From: Candidatus Cloacimonadota bacterium
Lineage (GTDB): Bacteria; Cloacimonadota; Cloacimonadia; Cloacimonadales; PWNZ01
Direction: 5' to 3'
DNA length: 55,766 bases
Assembly (NCBI GenBank): GCA_003564135.1
Contig: PWNZ01000145.1
Span: 1 to 55,766, forward strand
How positions within the stretch are numbered: position 1 is the first letter of the stretch; each line of letters begins with the position of its first letter. The notes below the pieces were generated by a model. That model saw only the letters and a list, made by a program, of their open reading frames with translations. It did no database searches and was not told where the DNA came from. A program made the position numbers and the translations under genes. Below, one piece after another: positions 16,796 through 26,214 of this stretch.

Positions 16796-18187
16796 TCATT
16801 TCCTATATGTCTTGGGATCTATTACATATTTGCTAAATTTCTCGTATAGATTTTGGCGCTTAATGCCGGAAATGTCAGCAGCTTTTGTTACATCACCGTT
16901 ATGTCTTTCTAATAATTTGATCAAGTACTGTTTCTCAAAGAGGTCACGAGCCTTAAAAAAAGGCAAGTAGGTTAGTTTTTCACTGATAACTGTTTTTTCG
17001 AGATTCTGGAAGGAATTATAAATATTGACCGGCAAATCTTCAGGTACAATTGCATCAAGCTTGGAAAGAACAACAGAATGTTCGACTGCATTCTTAAGTT
17101 CGCGAACATTACCTCGCCAGTCGTAGTTTGTCATGATGGACATTGCAGCGTCAGAGAAGGTTTGTACCGGTTTTTCGTGTTTACGAGCAAATTGCTTGAG
17201 AAAGAAATTAATCAGAACCGGTATGTCTTCAGGTCTTTGTCGTAGGGGAGGGATATGAAAATGAATGACATTCAACCTGTAGTATAAATCCTCTCGGAAA
17301 TTTCCTTTTTCTACTTCAACTCCGATGTCCTTATTAGATGCAGCAATAACGCGAACGTCAACGGGAATATCATGATCGCCACCAACACGGCGCATAACAC
17401 CTTTCTCAAGGACACGAAGTATTTTAGTCTGGAAAGCCGGAGAGGTTTCGGTGATTTCATCCAAGAAAAGAGTTCCACCATTAGCTTCTTCAAAATAACC
17501 GATTTTGTCTCTGATCGCATCCGTAAAAGAACCTTTTTTGTGGCCAAAAAGTGTGCTTTCTAAGAGGTTTTCGGGCAAACTCCCGCAATGAACAATAACG
17601 AATTTGTTGTTTTTCCTTTTGCTATTACGGTAGAGGAGTTCTGCTATCAGTTCCTTACCAACACCCGTCTCGCCTGTTACCATGGCAGTAGTATCAAGTG
17701 GTGCGACTATCTTAATCTTTTCCAATATCTGCTGCAAGGCCATACTGTTCCCAATAACTTGTCCCTTTTCCATACCTGCAAGTTGATTGCGTAGCCGGGT
17801 AATTTCTTGTTTTTGCCAATGCATTTTCATGATTTTATTAATCATAATATTCAACAAATCCAGATCTTCTACCGGTTTTTCAATAAAATCTTCAGCACCC
17901 TTCTTGATTGCAGTAACAGCCATGTCTATTGTCGCCTTCCCACTGATAACTATTACAGCTACCTCCGGATGTTTCTTTTTGATTTCCGATAAAAGTTCTA
18001 ATCCTCCAACTTCCGGCATTACTAAGTCCGTCAAAGCTACATGATATTTCTCGTCATCAAGAGCTATTATGGCTTCTTTTGCAGAAGGTACAGCATTCAC
18101 TGTGTAATCTGACTGAAGGTGACGACTAAATATTTCTCTGGTATCTTCTTCATCGTCAACTATAAGAATCTTTGGTCTATCTTGCAT
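16796..18187 (-). CDS. NtrC-family sigma-54 response regulator (PilR-like)
   Basis: 463 residues with the three standard domains. The receiver (1-120) has acidic pocket D11/D12, phospho-acceptor D54 and K104. The AAA+ domain has Walker A GETGVGKE (172-179), the sigma-54 contact loop GSFTDA (219-224, a usual variant of GAFTGA) and Walker B TLFLDEI. The Fis-type helix-turn-helix at the C terminus (about 420-463) contains NGDVTKAADISGIKRQNLYE. It should activate RpoN promoters when phosphorylated; the perfect sigma-54 site at 15829 is the obvious target. ATG follows AAAGGAT. It lies downstream of the histidine kinase on the same strand with a 291-bp gap, and together they probably form a PilS/PilR-like pair. 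Confidence 0.9.
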   Translation of the reverse strand: MQDRPKILIVDDEEDTREIFSRHLQSDYTVNAVPSAKEAIIALDDEKYHVALTDLVMPEVGGLELLSEIKKKHPEVAVIVISGKATIDMAVTAIKKGAEDFIEKPVEDLDLLNIMINKIMKMHWQKQEITRLRNQLAGMEKGQVIGNSMALQQILEKIKIVAPLDTTAMVTGETGVGKELIAELLYRNSKRKNNKFVIVHCGSLPENLLESTLFGHKKGSFTDAIRDKIGYFEEANGGTLFLDEITETSPAFQTKILRVLEKGVMRRVGGDHDIPVDVRVIAASNKDIGVEVEKGNFREDLYYRLNVIHFHIPPLRQRPEDIPVLINFFLKQFARKHEKPVQTFSDAAMSIMTNYDWRGNVRELKNAVEHSVVLSKLDAIVPEDLPVNIYNSFQNLEKTVISEKLTYLPFFKARDLFEKQYLIKLLERHNGDVTKAADISGIKRQNLYEKFSKYVIDPKTYRK

Positions 18188-18478
18188 CTTAAATCCTTTG
18201 TTAAGATTTTTTAATGTTGAGTAGTGTGTCTAATTTTGAACCTAAGTTAGGAACCTATATTACTATGTAAACTATGTCTTATGAAAACTACCTGTTCGAT
18301 TCATAATACCTTGCGAGATGTCAATATATTTCCGCATGAACCGAGAATAAATAACAAGCGGCGGATAATATAAAGCTGCTGAACCCAGCACTAAAAGCGC
18401 TCTGACAAGGGGGCAGCTCGCTATCTAGAAAAACCAACGACCAGATTGTATTATGTCTGATTTCTAAAGCAAACTTTT

Positions 18479-20590
18479 CTATTTATCGATAATGTTTTGT
18501 AGTGGCAAACTTATTTTAAAAGTGGTGCCAATCCCTGTGTCTGATGTTAGCTCAAGGCTTCCTTTGTACTTCTCCACTATGCTTTTGCTTATAGCCAATC
18601 CTAATCCAAACCCCGATGAATCTGAACTCCTCCTGGTAGAAAAATCAGGACGGAATATCTTGTCAATGTTTTCCGGCGGGATACCGCATCCGGTATCGCT
18701 AATACTTATGATTATTGTGTTTTTGTCCTGTAAGGTTTCTATGGTTAAAACTTTTTTTGGGCTGCATTTCATTGATTGAATGGCATTATTAATAATATTG
18801 GCAATTGAAATACTGATCTCTCCATGGGAAGCAAATACCTTCCCGTTTGTTTTGGTTAAATTTTTTATAAGCTTAACATTTTGAGAAAAAAAGATATTAT
18901 GCCGACACATCTCAAGTTCCATTTCTATAAGGTGATTGATGTCAATAGGTCTATGCATCGAGATACTGTCCTCTCTGACCTTATAGAGTAGTTTTTTTAC
19001 TAAGAGACTGATCGTCGAGGAAGCATTGATGATTTTCTTAAGGTCATAATTGTCTGGGTCCGTTTTTTGAATTAGTTGGGCATAACCCATAATTGAGTTG
19101 AGTGGTGAATTAATGTTATGTACGACTCCTTCTGTTAACCTTCCTAAGTCTGCTAGCCTGTTACTTTTAATTAATTCCAACTCTAACTTTTCCCGGGCTA
19201 AACTCTCCTTTGTCTCCTTGGTTATATCATAAATACTGGCTATGTAGTTGATTCCGGTATCACTATCGAAACTCGAGAGACTGAAAAGCACGAACCTTAG
19301 ATACTTATTCCCTTTTTCTGTACTTAGAATAAGATTGGGTTTAAAAACTCTTTTTTGGCTGGTTAATTTGATTTCATCGGTCGATATGTGAAGCAGCTCC
19401 TGCAAATTTTTATCTATGATTTTTTTGGGGTCATCAAGGTCAAAGATTTCCGCAGTTGCCGGGTTACATAAGATAATTTTCATGTCATTATCCATCCAAA
19501 TTACGGCAGAATCGAGATTATCGGTAATTGTTTTATAGGCCTTCAGTGAATATGTGTGACTTGCTATAGAGGAAATCATGGAATTAAATATCTCCACCAT
19601 GTCTCCTAATATACCACGATAATTAGTGAATAATGGCTGTATAGACAGGGGGTTGTTTTCTATTTGTCTCATCTTTATGTTTACAGCTTTGACAGGTGCA
19701 ATAATCTTACTTTTAAACCATGCTCCTGCAATTGTAATCATGATAATTGCTAAAGCTGATAGTGTGAGCATAAAAACCAATAATCCTTGATGTGCGAATT
19801 GATTCAGCTGTCTATCATAAGGTATGAAGATGAATAGCTCCGGTCGAGAAAAAAAGCCATAATAAACCATTAAGCTACCTGCTGTATCGATACCCTGCCT
19901 TAAATTAAACCTTTTCTGCGTATCTTCGAGACTGCGCGACCGTAAAGAGAGAATCTTATTTGATACCATGTTTCTATAACGATCGCTAAGATTGGTGTGA
20001 TGCAAGTCATCTACATCTGAAAAGATATAAGCGTCGTTTTGATCTGTTTTGATGACCGAGCGGTCTAACTTTTGGAGATAAAACATATAACCGAGTATTG
20101 CAGAGTCATTTTCTATAATATCAATAATCGTGCTGAGATAAACCGTGAATATTTCGTAACCGGTGTTAAAATAGTATGTTCTGTGTGTTTGATTTGATCG
20201 GTGAAGGATCATTAGAAGATAATCCTGTAACGGCTGATAGTCAGTACCGATAATTACGTCTCTATTACCGCAAAAAAAGAACATTCTTTCACTCTCTTTT
20301 TCAGTAACTTTTTCAATAATGATTTCTCTGAGAGCGGCAATGTCATGTTTTCTGAATGAATCCTTTAGGCTTTCGCTGGTACTGATATCATTAAGCCTTA
20401 ACATAACATCTTCGTGATGCTGAGATAACCTCTCACTAACCTTGTTAGTTATGTCCGAGAGTTCCTTATCCTCTCTTTGCCGTATACCATATCTGATTAT
20501 TTGCCATGATAAGAGAACCAATGATAAAATCAGGATAAATGTAACGGCGAAAAATAGTGTAAAGATGCGTTTTTCTAAATAATCTTTCAT
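18479..20590 (-). CDS. sensor histidine kinase (PilS-like position)
   Basis: 703 residues. A membrane segment near the N terminus (about 10-30) and another at about 270-292 enclose a periplasmic sensor domain. A HAMP-like region, a PAS domain (about 355-460, with DNDMKIILCNPATAEIFDLD), the H-box VVHNINSPLNSIMGYAQ (phospho-His about residue 491) and an ATPase domain follow, with N-box NAIQSM, G1 SDTGCGIP and G2 GFGLGLAISKSIVEKYKG. ATG follows GAGG. The likely partner is the NtrC-type regulator encoded next on the same strand. The signal sensed is unknown; classical PilS has a different, six-helix N terminus, so the name describes context only. Confidence 0.85.
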   Translation of the reverse strand: MKDYLEKRIFTLFFAVTFILILSLVLLSWQIIRYGIRQREDKELSDITNKVSERLSQHHEDVMLRLNDISTSESLKDSFRKHDIAALREIIIEKVTEKESERMFFFCGNRDVIIGTDYQPLQDYLLMILHRSNQTHRTYYFNTGYEIFTVYLSTIIDIIENDSAILGYMFYLQKLDRSVIKTDQNDAYIFSDVDDLHHTNLSDRYRNMVSNKILSLRSRSLEDTQKRFNLRQGIDTAGSLMVYYGFFSRPELFIFIPYDRQLNQFAHQGLLVFMLTLSALAIIMITIAGAWFKSKIIAPVKAVNIKMRQIENNPLSIQPLFTNYRGILGDMVEIFNSMISSIASHTYSLKAYKTITDNLDSAVIWMDNDMKIILCNPATAEIFDLDDPKKIIDKNLQELLHISTDEIKLTSQKRVFKPNLILSTEKGNKYLRFVLFSLSSFDSDTGINYIASIYDITKETKESLAREKLELELIKSNRLADLGRLTEGVVHNINSPLNSIMGYAQLIQKTDPDNYDLKKIINASSTISLLVKKLLYKVREDSISMHRPIDINHLIEMELEMCRHNIFFSQNVKLIKNLTKTNGKVFASHGEISISIANIINNAIQSMKCSPKKVLTIETLQDKNTIIISISDTGCGIPPENIDKIFRPDFSTRRSSDSSGFGLGLAISKSIVEKYKGSLELTSDTGIGTTFKISLPLQNIIDK

Positions 20591-20911
20591 AAAAACCTCG
20601 TGTGTTAACAGTTATGCGAAAGCATTCTGATTAATACCGGATAGTGTAAAGTATTTACCGCTATTAAAATGACCTGATACATCAACAGAGCCGATTGCTA
20701 GTTCAATGTCGCAGGTTGCTCATCAAATATTTGATGTTCAGAGAAAGCATACCCGCTAATCAATCAAGTTATTTTTTGCCAGAGCTTATCGATAATTAGC
20801 CGATTGTAGTGAGCTTTGACAAGTCAATATGTAGTTGACATGATAGCATGAATAGTTTTTTTGAGCTGGAAGTGTACGATAATGACTGCTAAATTTTTCA
20901 GGAGATAATTA
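20591..20911. other. intergenic region with 16-bp palindrome
   Basis: This gap lies between the leftward kinase and the rightward nucleoside-kinase gene. It holds a perfect palindrome, CATCAAATATTTGATG (20721-20736), which could be an operator, and two TTGACA hexamers (20816-20821 and 20835-20840) without a good -10 partner. No gene was recognised. Confidence 0.4.
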
Positions 20912-22573
20912 ATGTTTAAAGTAGACCTATATTTGAACCGTGTTTTTTTAAGAAGCTATGAATTCGATAAAGCTGTTAGTGTTGCCTATATTATAGACCA
21001 AGCTAACATTAAGCCATTAGATGCCATAACTTTTAAATTAAACAATGAGTTTGTTAACAGCAATAAAATTATTGCAGAGCAGAGTAGCTTGGAGTGCGTC
21101 GGATTTGATTCCGAAGAAGGTTTTAGAATTTATCAGGACTCGGCAATTTTCTTAATGGCTAAAGCTTTTTATGAAATATTTCACACGTCACGAAATCTTA
21201 TAATTAAGCACTCAATTGGAGACGGTATTTATTGTGAAGTTTCAGGAAATGAACCTATCACTAATCAAGATGTGTCGCTATTAAGTAGCGAAATGAAAAA
21301 GAGGGTAGATGAACACCTGCCGATTGAAAAAAACGAGATTGCAATTAACTACGCTATGGAGCTGTTTGACAAGCAAGCTCGATCGGATGTCATAAAAAAC
21401 TTACGCTATAATCATACAGGTTATGTAACCGTGTTCAAGTGTGGTGAATATTATGATTACTATGTTAGGCAATTAGCGGATAACACAGCTATCCTTAGTG
21501 AATTCGAACTAAACTTTCACCCACCGGGTTTATGTATCAGGTTTCCATTGGCATCAACAAAAAAAGTTAGAAAAGAGTTTGTATATCCCCGGAAACTGTT
21601 TTCTATTCACACTGAAGCTGACAAGTGGCTGAATATATTAGGAAGCCACTATATGGGTGACATTAACGAAAAAATTGAGGACTTCACCATCGGATGGGAT
21701 ATACAAGTTGAAGAAGCTCTTCATGAAAAAAAAATAGCTGAGTTTGCTGATAATATTTCATCCGAAAATGGGCTGAAGGCGGTATTAATTGCCGGACCTT
21801 CATCGTCCGGGAAGACGACCTTTTCAAAGCGACTGTCGGTGCAGCTCCACGTAAACGGTATAAAGCCCATTATAATAGGTCTTGATGAGTATTTTCATCC
21901 CAGAACTAAATCACCTCGCAAATCAAATGGCGAATATGATTTTGAAAGCATAAATGCTATCGATTTAGAGTTATTTAACCATCACTTAGAAATGTTGCTG
22001 CAAGGAAAAGAGGTTGAATTACCCAAATATGATTTCATTTCAGGGAAAAGATTGAAGAGCAATAACCGTCTTAAAATGGATAACAATAATATATTGTTAA
22101 TTGAGGGTATCCACGGATTAAATAATAAACTTACCGAAGCTGTTGCTAATAGCCAGAAAATAAAAATCTATATTAGTTGCCTGAACCAACTTAATATAGA
22201 CCGGCATAACCGAATAGCGACGACATATTTTAGAAAGATAAGACGGATAGTAAGGGATAATTACTTCAGAGGCTATACAGCAGAGTTTACCTTAGATAGG
22301 TGGCAGTCCATAAGTGAAGGAGAACACCTAAACATTTTTCCGTTTCAGGAAGATGCAGACCTTATCTTCAATAGTGGTCTGACTTATGAAGTAAATGTCT
22401 TGAAGAAACATGTTCTCCAAGCTCTTTATAGAGTTTCAAGGCAGTCATCTGTCTATACAGAAGCTCAAAAGCTGATCTTTTTAGTCGAGCATTCATTGGA
22501 TATACAGGATGATTTAGTACCTACTAATTCTATCCTACGTGAATTCATTGGTGGTGGAGTGTTTAAATATTAA
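20912..22573 (+). CDS. uridine kinase-like nucleoside kinase with ThrRS-like N terminus
   Basis: 553 residues. The N-terminal part (about 1-250) has a TGS-like start and the region EIFHTSRNLIIKHSIGDGIYCEV, recalling the second additional domain of threonyl-tRNA synthetase. The C-terminal part (about 285-500) is a phosphoribulokinase/uridine kinase P-loop domain with Walker A GPSSSGKTT (295-303), GLDEYFHPR, the base-binding region YDFESINAID and LLIEGIHGLN. Such fused proteins are widespread and usually annotated as nucleoside kinase; phosphorylation of uridine or cytidine is inferred from the family. ATG follows AGGAGATAATTA. The next gene belongs to another pathway, so no operon is implied. 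Confidence 0.8.
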   Translation: MFKVDLYLNRVFLRSYEFDKAVSVAYIIDQANIKPLDAITFKLNNEFVNSNKIIAEQSSLECVGFDSEEGFRIYQDSAIFLMAKAFYEIFHTSRNLIIKHSIGDGIYCEVSGNEPITNQDVSLLSSEMKKRVDEHLPIEKNEIAINYAMELFDKQARSDVIKNLRYNHTGYVTVFKCGEYYDYYVRQLADNTAILSEFELNFHPPGLCIRFPLASTKKVRKEFVYPRKLFSIHTEADKWLNILGSHYMGDINEKIEDFTIGWDIQVEEALHEKKIAEFADNISSENGLKAVLIAGPSSSGKTTFSKRLSVQLHVNGIKPIIIGLDEYFHPRTKSPRKSNGEYDFESINAIDLELFNHHLEMLLQGKEVELPKYDFISGKRLKSNNRLKMDNNNILLIEGIHGLNNKLTEAVANSQKIKIYISCLNQLNIDRHNRIATTYFRKIRRIVRDNYFRGYTAEFTLDRWQSISEGEHLNIFPFQEDADLIFNSGLTYEVNVLKKHVLQALYRVSRQSSVYTEAQKLIFLVEHSLDIQDDLVPTNSILREFIGGGVFKY

Positions 22574-22839
22574 TACAACGCAAAAAAAACTATGCGTAAT
22601 TAGATGTTGCAACTGAGTATTGATAACAGTATGCCTCTTATTGGTATTCTGTTTGATAAACTAATATATTTCTAACATACAATTATGAAAACAGGTCTCA
22701 AGAAGGCGTTAAAATCTAGTCATAATAGAAGACATCTGCATGAAAACGAGTTAAATATCCTGAAAATGCTTGACAGTAATCGCCGATTTGATGAATGTTG
22801 CAGGAGACAATGTTAACCGCATTTAGGAGGTGGTAAGTA

Positions 22840-24741
22840 ATGTACATCATACGCAATGAGAAAGGAAATATAGGAATAGCGTTAGTGGTGGTGTTGGTGG
22901 CAATTATGTCTGGGGTTTCCTTGGCTTCTGTTGCCTTTAGGGATACTGTTGGTTTCAGAAATCAACTAGATGGTATCCAGCAGTTCCACTATATTCGTTC
23001 TGAAGTTGGTAGAGGACGCTTAGCAGCAGGACATTTAGAGGGGATGGATAACCCGGGAACTGACAATCTTTTACCGGTTAGGAGAAGGAGTGTCGAGTTT
23101 GGTACTCATAGAACCGTATACAGGGCAAGAACCCGGTTATCTATATGGGACGATCAAGGAGAAAAAGGTTTCCTAATAAGAACTCTTACTTCAGCCGTTA
23201 GAGGTGATGAGGACACTGCTGCGCCGGATTTACAATCTCAATCACAAAGATATGCTGAAAATAGAATTAGATCTCTCCAATCTTTGGCGATATTCCACTA
23301 TTTCAGTGATATTGACGAGGAGAGAGACGGGGTGGCCGGTAATATAAGATTCTTTGCAGGTGATATTATTTACGGACGTGTTCATAGTAATACCGATATA
23401 TGGATCCGACAAAACAGTTGGCCAACATTTCACGGCTTGGTGAGCACGGCAGGAGAAATCCGAGTTTTTCCCGGGGGAGGCACTGATTACCCAACGGACC
23501 AAATCTTCAGAGGTGGTCTAATAGAACACTACCGCAGAATAGTCTTTGATCCCAATGCCAATGCCGTAAGAAATAAAGGCCGGTATCCGCTTGGTTCAAA
23601 CGAAGATGATGATTCAATAGCATACGTAACGATAGAAGGTACTTCTTACAATATACTTATAGGTGAAGTTGAAATAGATGAACCAACAAATGAGGATGAA
23701 TGGATTGAAGGTGTAAACCAGTTTACCATATATGATTCCTACCCTCCCTATGATGCTGTTGGTGACTCAATCTATTACAACCGAATAGCTATGCCCGATA
23801 CAACATGGCGAGATGGACCTTCTGGTTCAATCGTAGGCACTTCAGCCTTTATTCCGATGGAATTGTGGATCAGTGGTGAAGTTACCGGTTCGCAAACTTG
23901 GGCAAGTTCTCATGATATTTATATAAAAGACGACATTACATATACTAATACTCAAGTTGGTCTCAGACCCGATGGTATTGATGGTTCAGGTAATCAAACC
24001 TTACCGGTGAATTCAACAGATTATTTTGGACTGATTTCGGAAGAATCAATATGGATTCAATATGGACATTTTTCTCCTGAGGATTCTGTCAGGTTACGAC
24101 CCAATACCGACGATATATATATGTATGGTGCATATTGCGCGGTAGGTCAGGGAACAGAGACTTGGGAAGATGGAATATTCACTTTCCAATACCAATTCCC
24201 CAAAGGTTCGACACCACCTCAATACTCGATGGGAGAGTGGTTCAGATACATCGACTTACATCGTTTTCATTATCCCACAACATCATCGACCCCTTGGCCA
24301 CTCGGGTTAGACTATCCCTGGTATAATCCTTTATGGCCGGAACCGGGCGAGATATACGGATTTCCTGGCTTTCAGTTTACGCCTAACCCTCACAATGCTC
24401 CTATGATAGTAAAACTTCGCGGAGAGATAAACCTTTTTGGTTCGATAGCGCAAAGAAGGAGGGGATATGTACGTAGAAGTGGTAATCCGGACTTTGATAC
24501 AGGTCTGTGGGACATAGATAACTCTATAGAACCAACTAGCCCACCGAGATATGGTTCACCAGCTCCAGCGATAGGAGCCACCGGTTATGATAAACGTTAT
24601 CATTTCGATAACAGATTTGAAAGACGTTCGCCTCCTCACTTCCCATTGGTTATTTTTGAAGGATATGATACTGATGAGTTGATGGACTTGGGATATTTAA
24701 CCTTACGTTGGGAATTTAAAAACCCACCATCTTCATTCTAA
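22840..24741 (+). CDS. PilX/DUF4900-like pilus-associated exported protein
   Basis: 633 residues. The N terminus (MYIIRNEKGNIGIALVVVLV, hydrophobic to about residue 31) looks like a PilX-type prepilin: a basic leader, a Gly (KGN), then a hydrophobic helix. The remainder is beta-rich, with a region (FFAGDIIYGRVHSNTDIWI, then TFHGLVSTAGE) resembling DUF4900-type proteins, which carry fibre- or adhesin-like domains. ATG has a strong TTAGGAGGTGG site. A rho-independent terminator follows 28 bp after the stop, so it is a single-gene unit or the end of one. A minor pilin or tip adhesin is the best guess. It is intact, unlike the decayed relative at 7763-8876. Confidence 0.65.
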   Translation: MYIIRNEKGNIGIALVVVLVAIMSGVSLASVAFRDTVGFRNQLDGIQQFHYIRSEVGRGRLAAGHLEGMDNPGTDNLLPVRRRSVEFGTHRTVYRARTRLSIWDDQGEKGFLIRTLTSAVRGDEDTAAPDLQSQSQRYAENRIRSLQSLAIFHYFSDIDEERDGVAGNIRFFAGDIIYGRVHSNTDIWIRQNSWPTFHGLVSTAGEIRVFPGGGTDYPTDQIFRGGLIEHYRRIVFDPNANAVRNKGRYPLGSNEDDDSIAYVTIEGTSYNILIGEVEIDEPTNEDEWIEGVNQFTIYDSYPPYDAVGDSIYYNRIAMPDTTWRDGPSGSIVGTSAFIPMELWISGEVTGSQTWASSHDIYIKDDITYTNTQVGLRPDGIDGSGNQTLPVNSTDYFGLISEESIWIQYGHFSPEDSVRLRPNTDDIYMYGAYCAVGQGTETWEDGIFTFQYQFPKGSTPPQYSMGEWFRYIDLHRFHYPTTSSTPWPLGLDYPWYNPLWPEPGEIYGFPGFQFTPNPHNAPMIVKLRGEINLFGSIAQRRRGYVRRSGNPDFDTGLWDIDNSIEPTSPPRYGSPAPAIGATGYDKRYHFDNRFERRSPPHFPLVIFEGYDTDELMDLGYLTLRWEFKNPPSSF

Positions 24742-24769
24742 AAACTAAGAAACAAACATAATATAAACG

Positions 24770-24797
24770 AGGCACGGTAAATTCACCGTGCCTTTTT
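24770..24797 (+). terminator. rho-independent terminator after the PilX-like gene
   Basis: A perfect 9-bp stem AGGCACGGT (24770-24778) / ACCGTGCCT (24785-24793) with a 6-nt loop is followed directly by a run of T (24793-24797). It lies 28 bp past the stop codon of the upstream gene. Confidence 0.9.
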
Positions 24798-24972
24798 ACT
24801 TTGTGTCACGCTACCTGTCATAAAGAGTCTAATCACTATCTTGAAGAATCTTTTAGCATGCATAGCGTATCTGTCTGGTTTAACTATCTGTAGTGTATAT
24901 GTATTTATGATGGTTCACTATCTAAAACGGTGTTTTGAATAATCCGGATAGGTTATTCTTACAATCAAGCCA

Positions 24973-26211
24973 TCAGCCGGGTTCGTTATTCCAATTATCT
25001 GCTATTAGTTTACCTTTGACTTCATTTACAGTTTGCAGTATCAAACCTCCGGTAATAAAAAAAACAAGAATAGCTAATATAGACCATCGTTGAGAACCTG
25101 TTATTCTAGCAATTTCTCCATAAACCAAAGGTCCTAATACAGATGCGAGTTTCCCTGTGAAGGCATAAAAACCAAAAAACTAAGTCATTTTCACAGACGG
25201 GGTCAGTAGAGCTAACATCGTTCTACTGGCTGACTGACTTGAACCTATAGCTATTCCAGCTAGAAGACCGACAAAATAGTATTCGGTAACAGACCTGCAA
25301 AAGAATGCCCATATAACTACCAATGACCAAATAATAAGGGTTATAGTTATGGTCTTTTTGCAACCGATGATATCGGTTATATAGCCGAATGATAAAGCGC
25401 CTAAGATAGACGTGAATTGAGCAATAATAAAATAGAATATCAATTCTTGTGGAGTCATATTAAACCTTGTTGCACCATAGATTGCAGCAAAGCTAATGAC
25501 AACTATTATACCGTCATTATAGATAAAGTAGCTAATAATAAATTTCAGAAGCTCCTTGAATTTGGTGATATTTCTCCAGGAATAAGTGATACGACGATAC
25601 GCTATCTTAAGGTAGTTCGTCTGTGGTAAACTACCTTTAGTTTCCGCAAGCAAAAAGAAAGTTACCAACGCAGATAATGCAAAGAACAGAGCGACTGCCG
25701 GGAATACTAAACGAATGTTAACATTTACTATATATAAAGACATTAGAAGCGATAGCAATCCACCAACATAGCCAAAAGCCCAACCCCAACCCGACACTTT
25801 ACCCAAATCTTTTCTGGGGGCAATATCTGTTAGAAATGAGTTGTAGAAAACGTAAGAGCTGTTATATCCGAAGTTTGCTATTATGAAGAACAGCATTCCT
25901 AAAAAGATTCTACCTGCTGTCACGAAATAAAGCAACCCGGTAAAGAGAACACACAGATAGGTATTAAAGATGAGGAATTTTTTTTTCGATTTAGAGTGAT
26001 CAGCAATAGCACCGAATATCGGTGCTGAGAAGCCTACCATGAGCATCGATATACTAACCGCCCTGCCCCATAAAGCAGTTCCTATCTCTTCTGATCCTAC
26101 GACAACATCTTTAAAATAAACACTATAAATAACGCTAACTATAATGGTAGTGAATGATGAGTTGGCAAAATCATAAGTAATCCAGCCGATGATGTTTTTA
26201 TTCAGTTTCAT
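24973..26211 (-). pseudogene. UMF1/ATG22-type MFS transporter interrupted by in-frame TAG
   Basis: The intact part (26211 to 25180, 343 residues) starts like UMF1-family transporters, GWITYDFANSSF, and has about ten membrane segments. It stops at TAG (25180-25182) right after SVKMT. In the same frame, without any shift, the sequence continues FFGFYAFTGKLASVLGPLVY and then a further membrane segment to TGA at 24973-24975, 68 more residues. This is the expected end of the family (usually K..EFFGLYA), so a Glu codon GAG has become TAG. Total length with the stop read through would be 412. It may be a recent loss, a sequencing error or a strain polymorphism. The start lies 3 bp after recF. The substrate is unknown. 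Confidence 0.8.
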
Positions 26212-26214
26212 TGA

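Noticed and set aside
16796-18187. GSFTDA in place of GAFTGA as a sign of a regulator unable to contact sigma-54
   Set aside because: To my knowledge this variant is common in NtrC-type regulators of FCB bacteria, and all other motifs are intact.
24973-26211. TAG recoded as a sense codon, to explain the interrupted MFS gene
   Set aside because: Many intact genes in the window end in TAG (for example those ending at 1403, 7732, 15485, 16545 and 41620), so TAG is a normal stop here.
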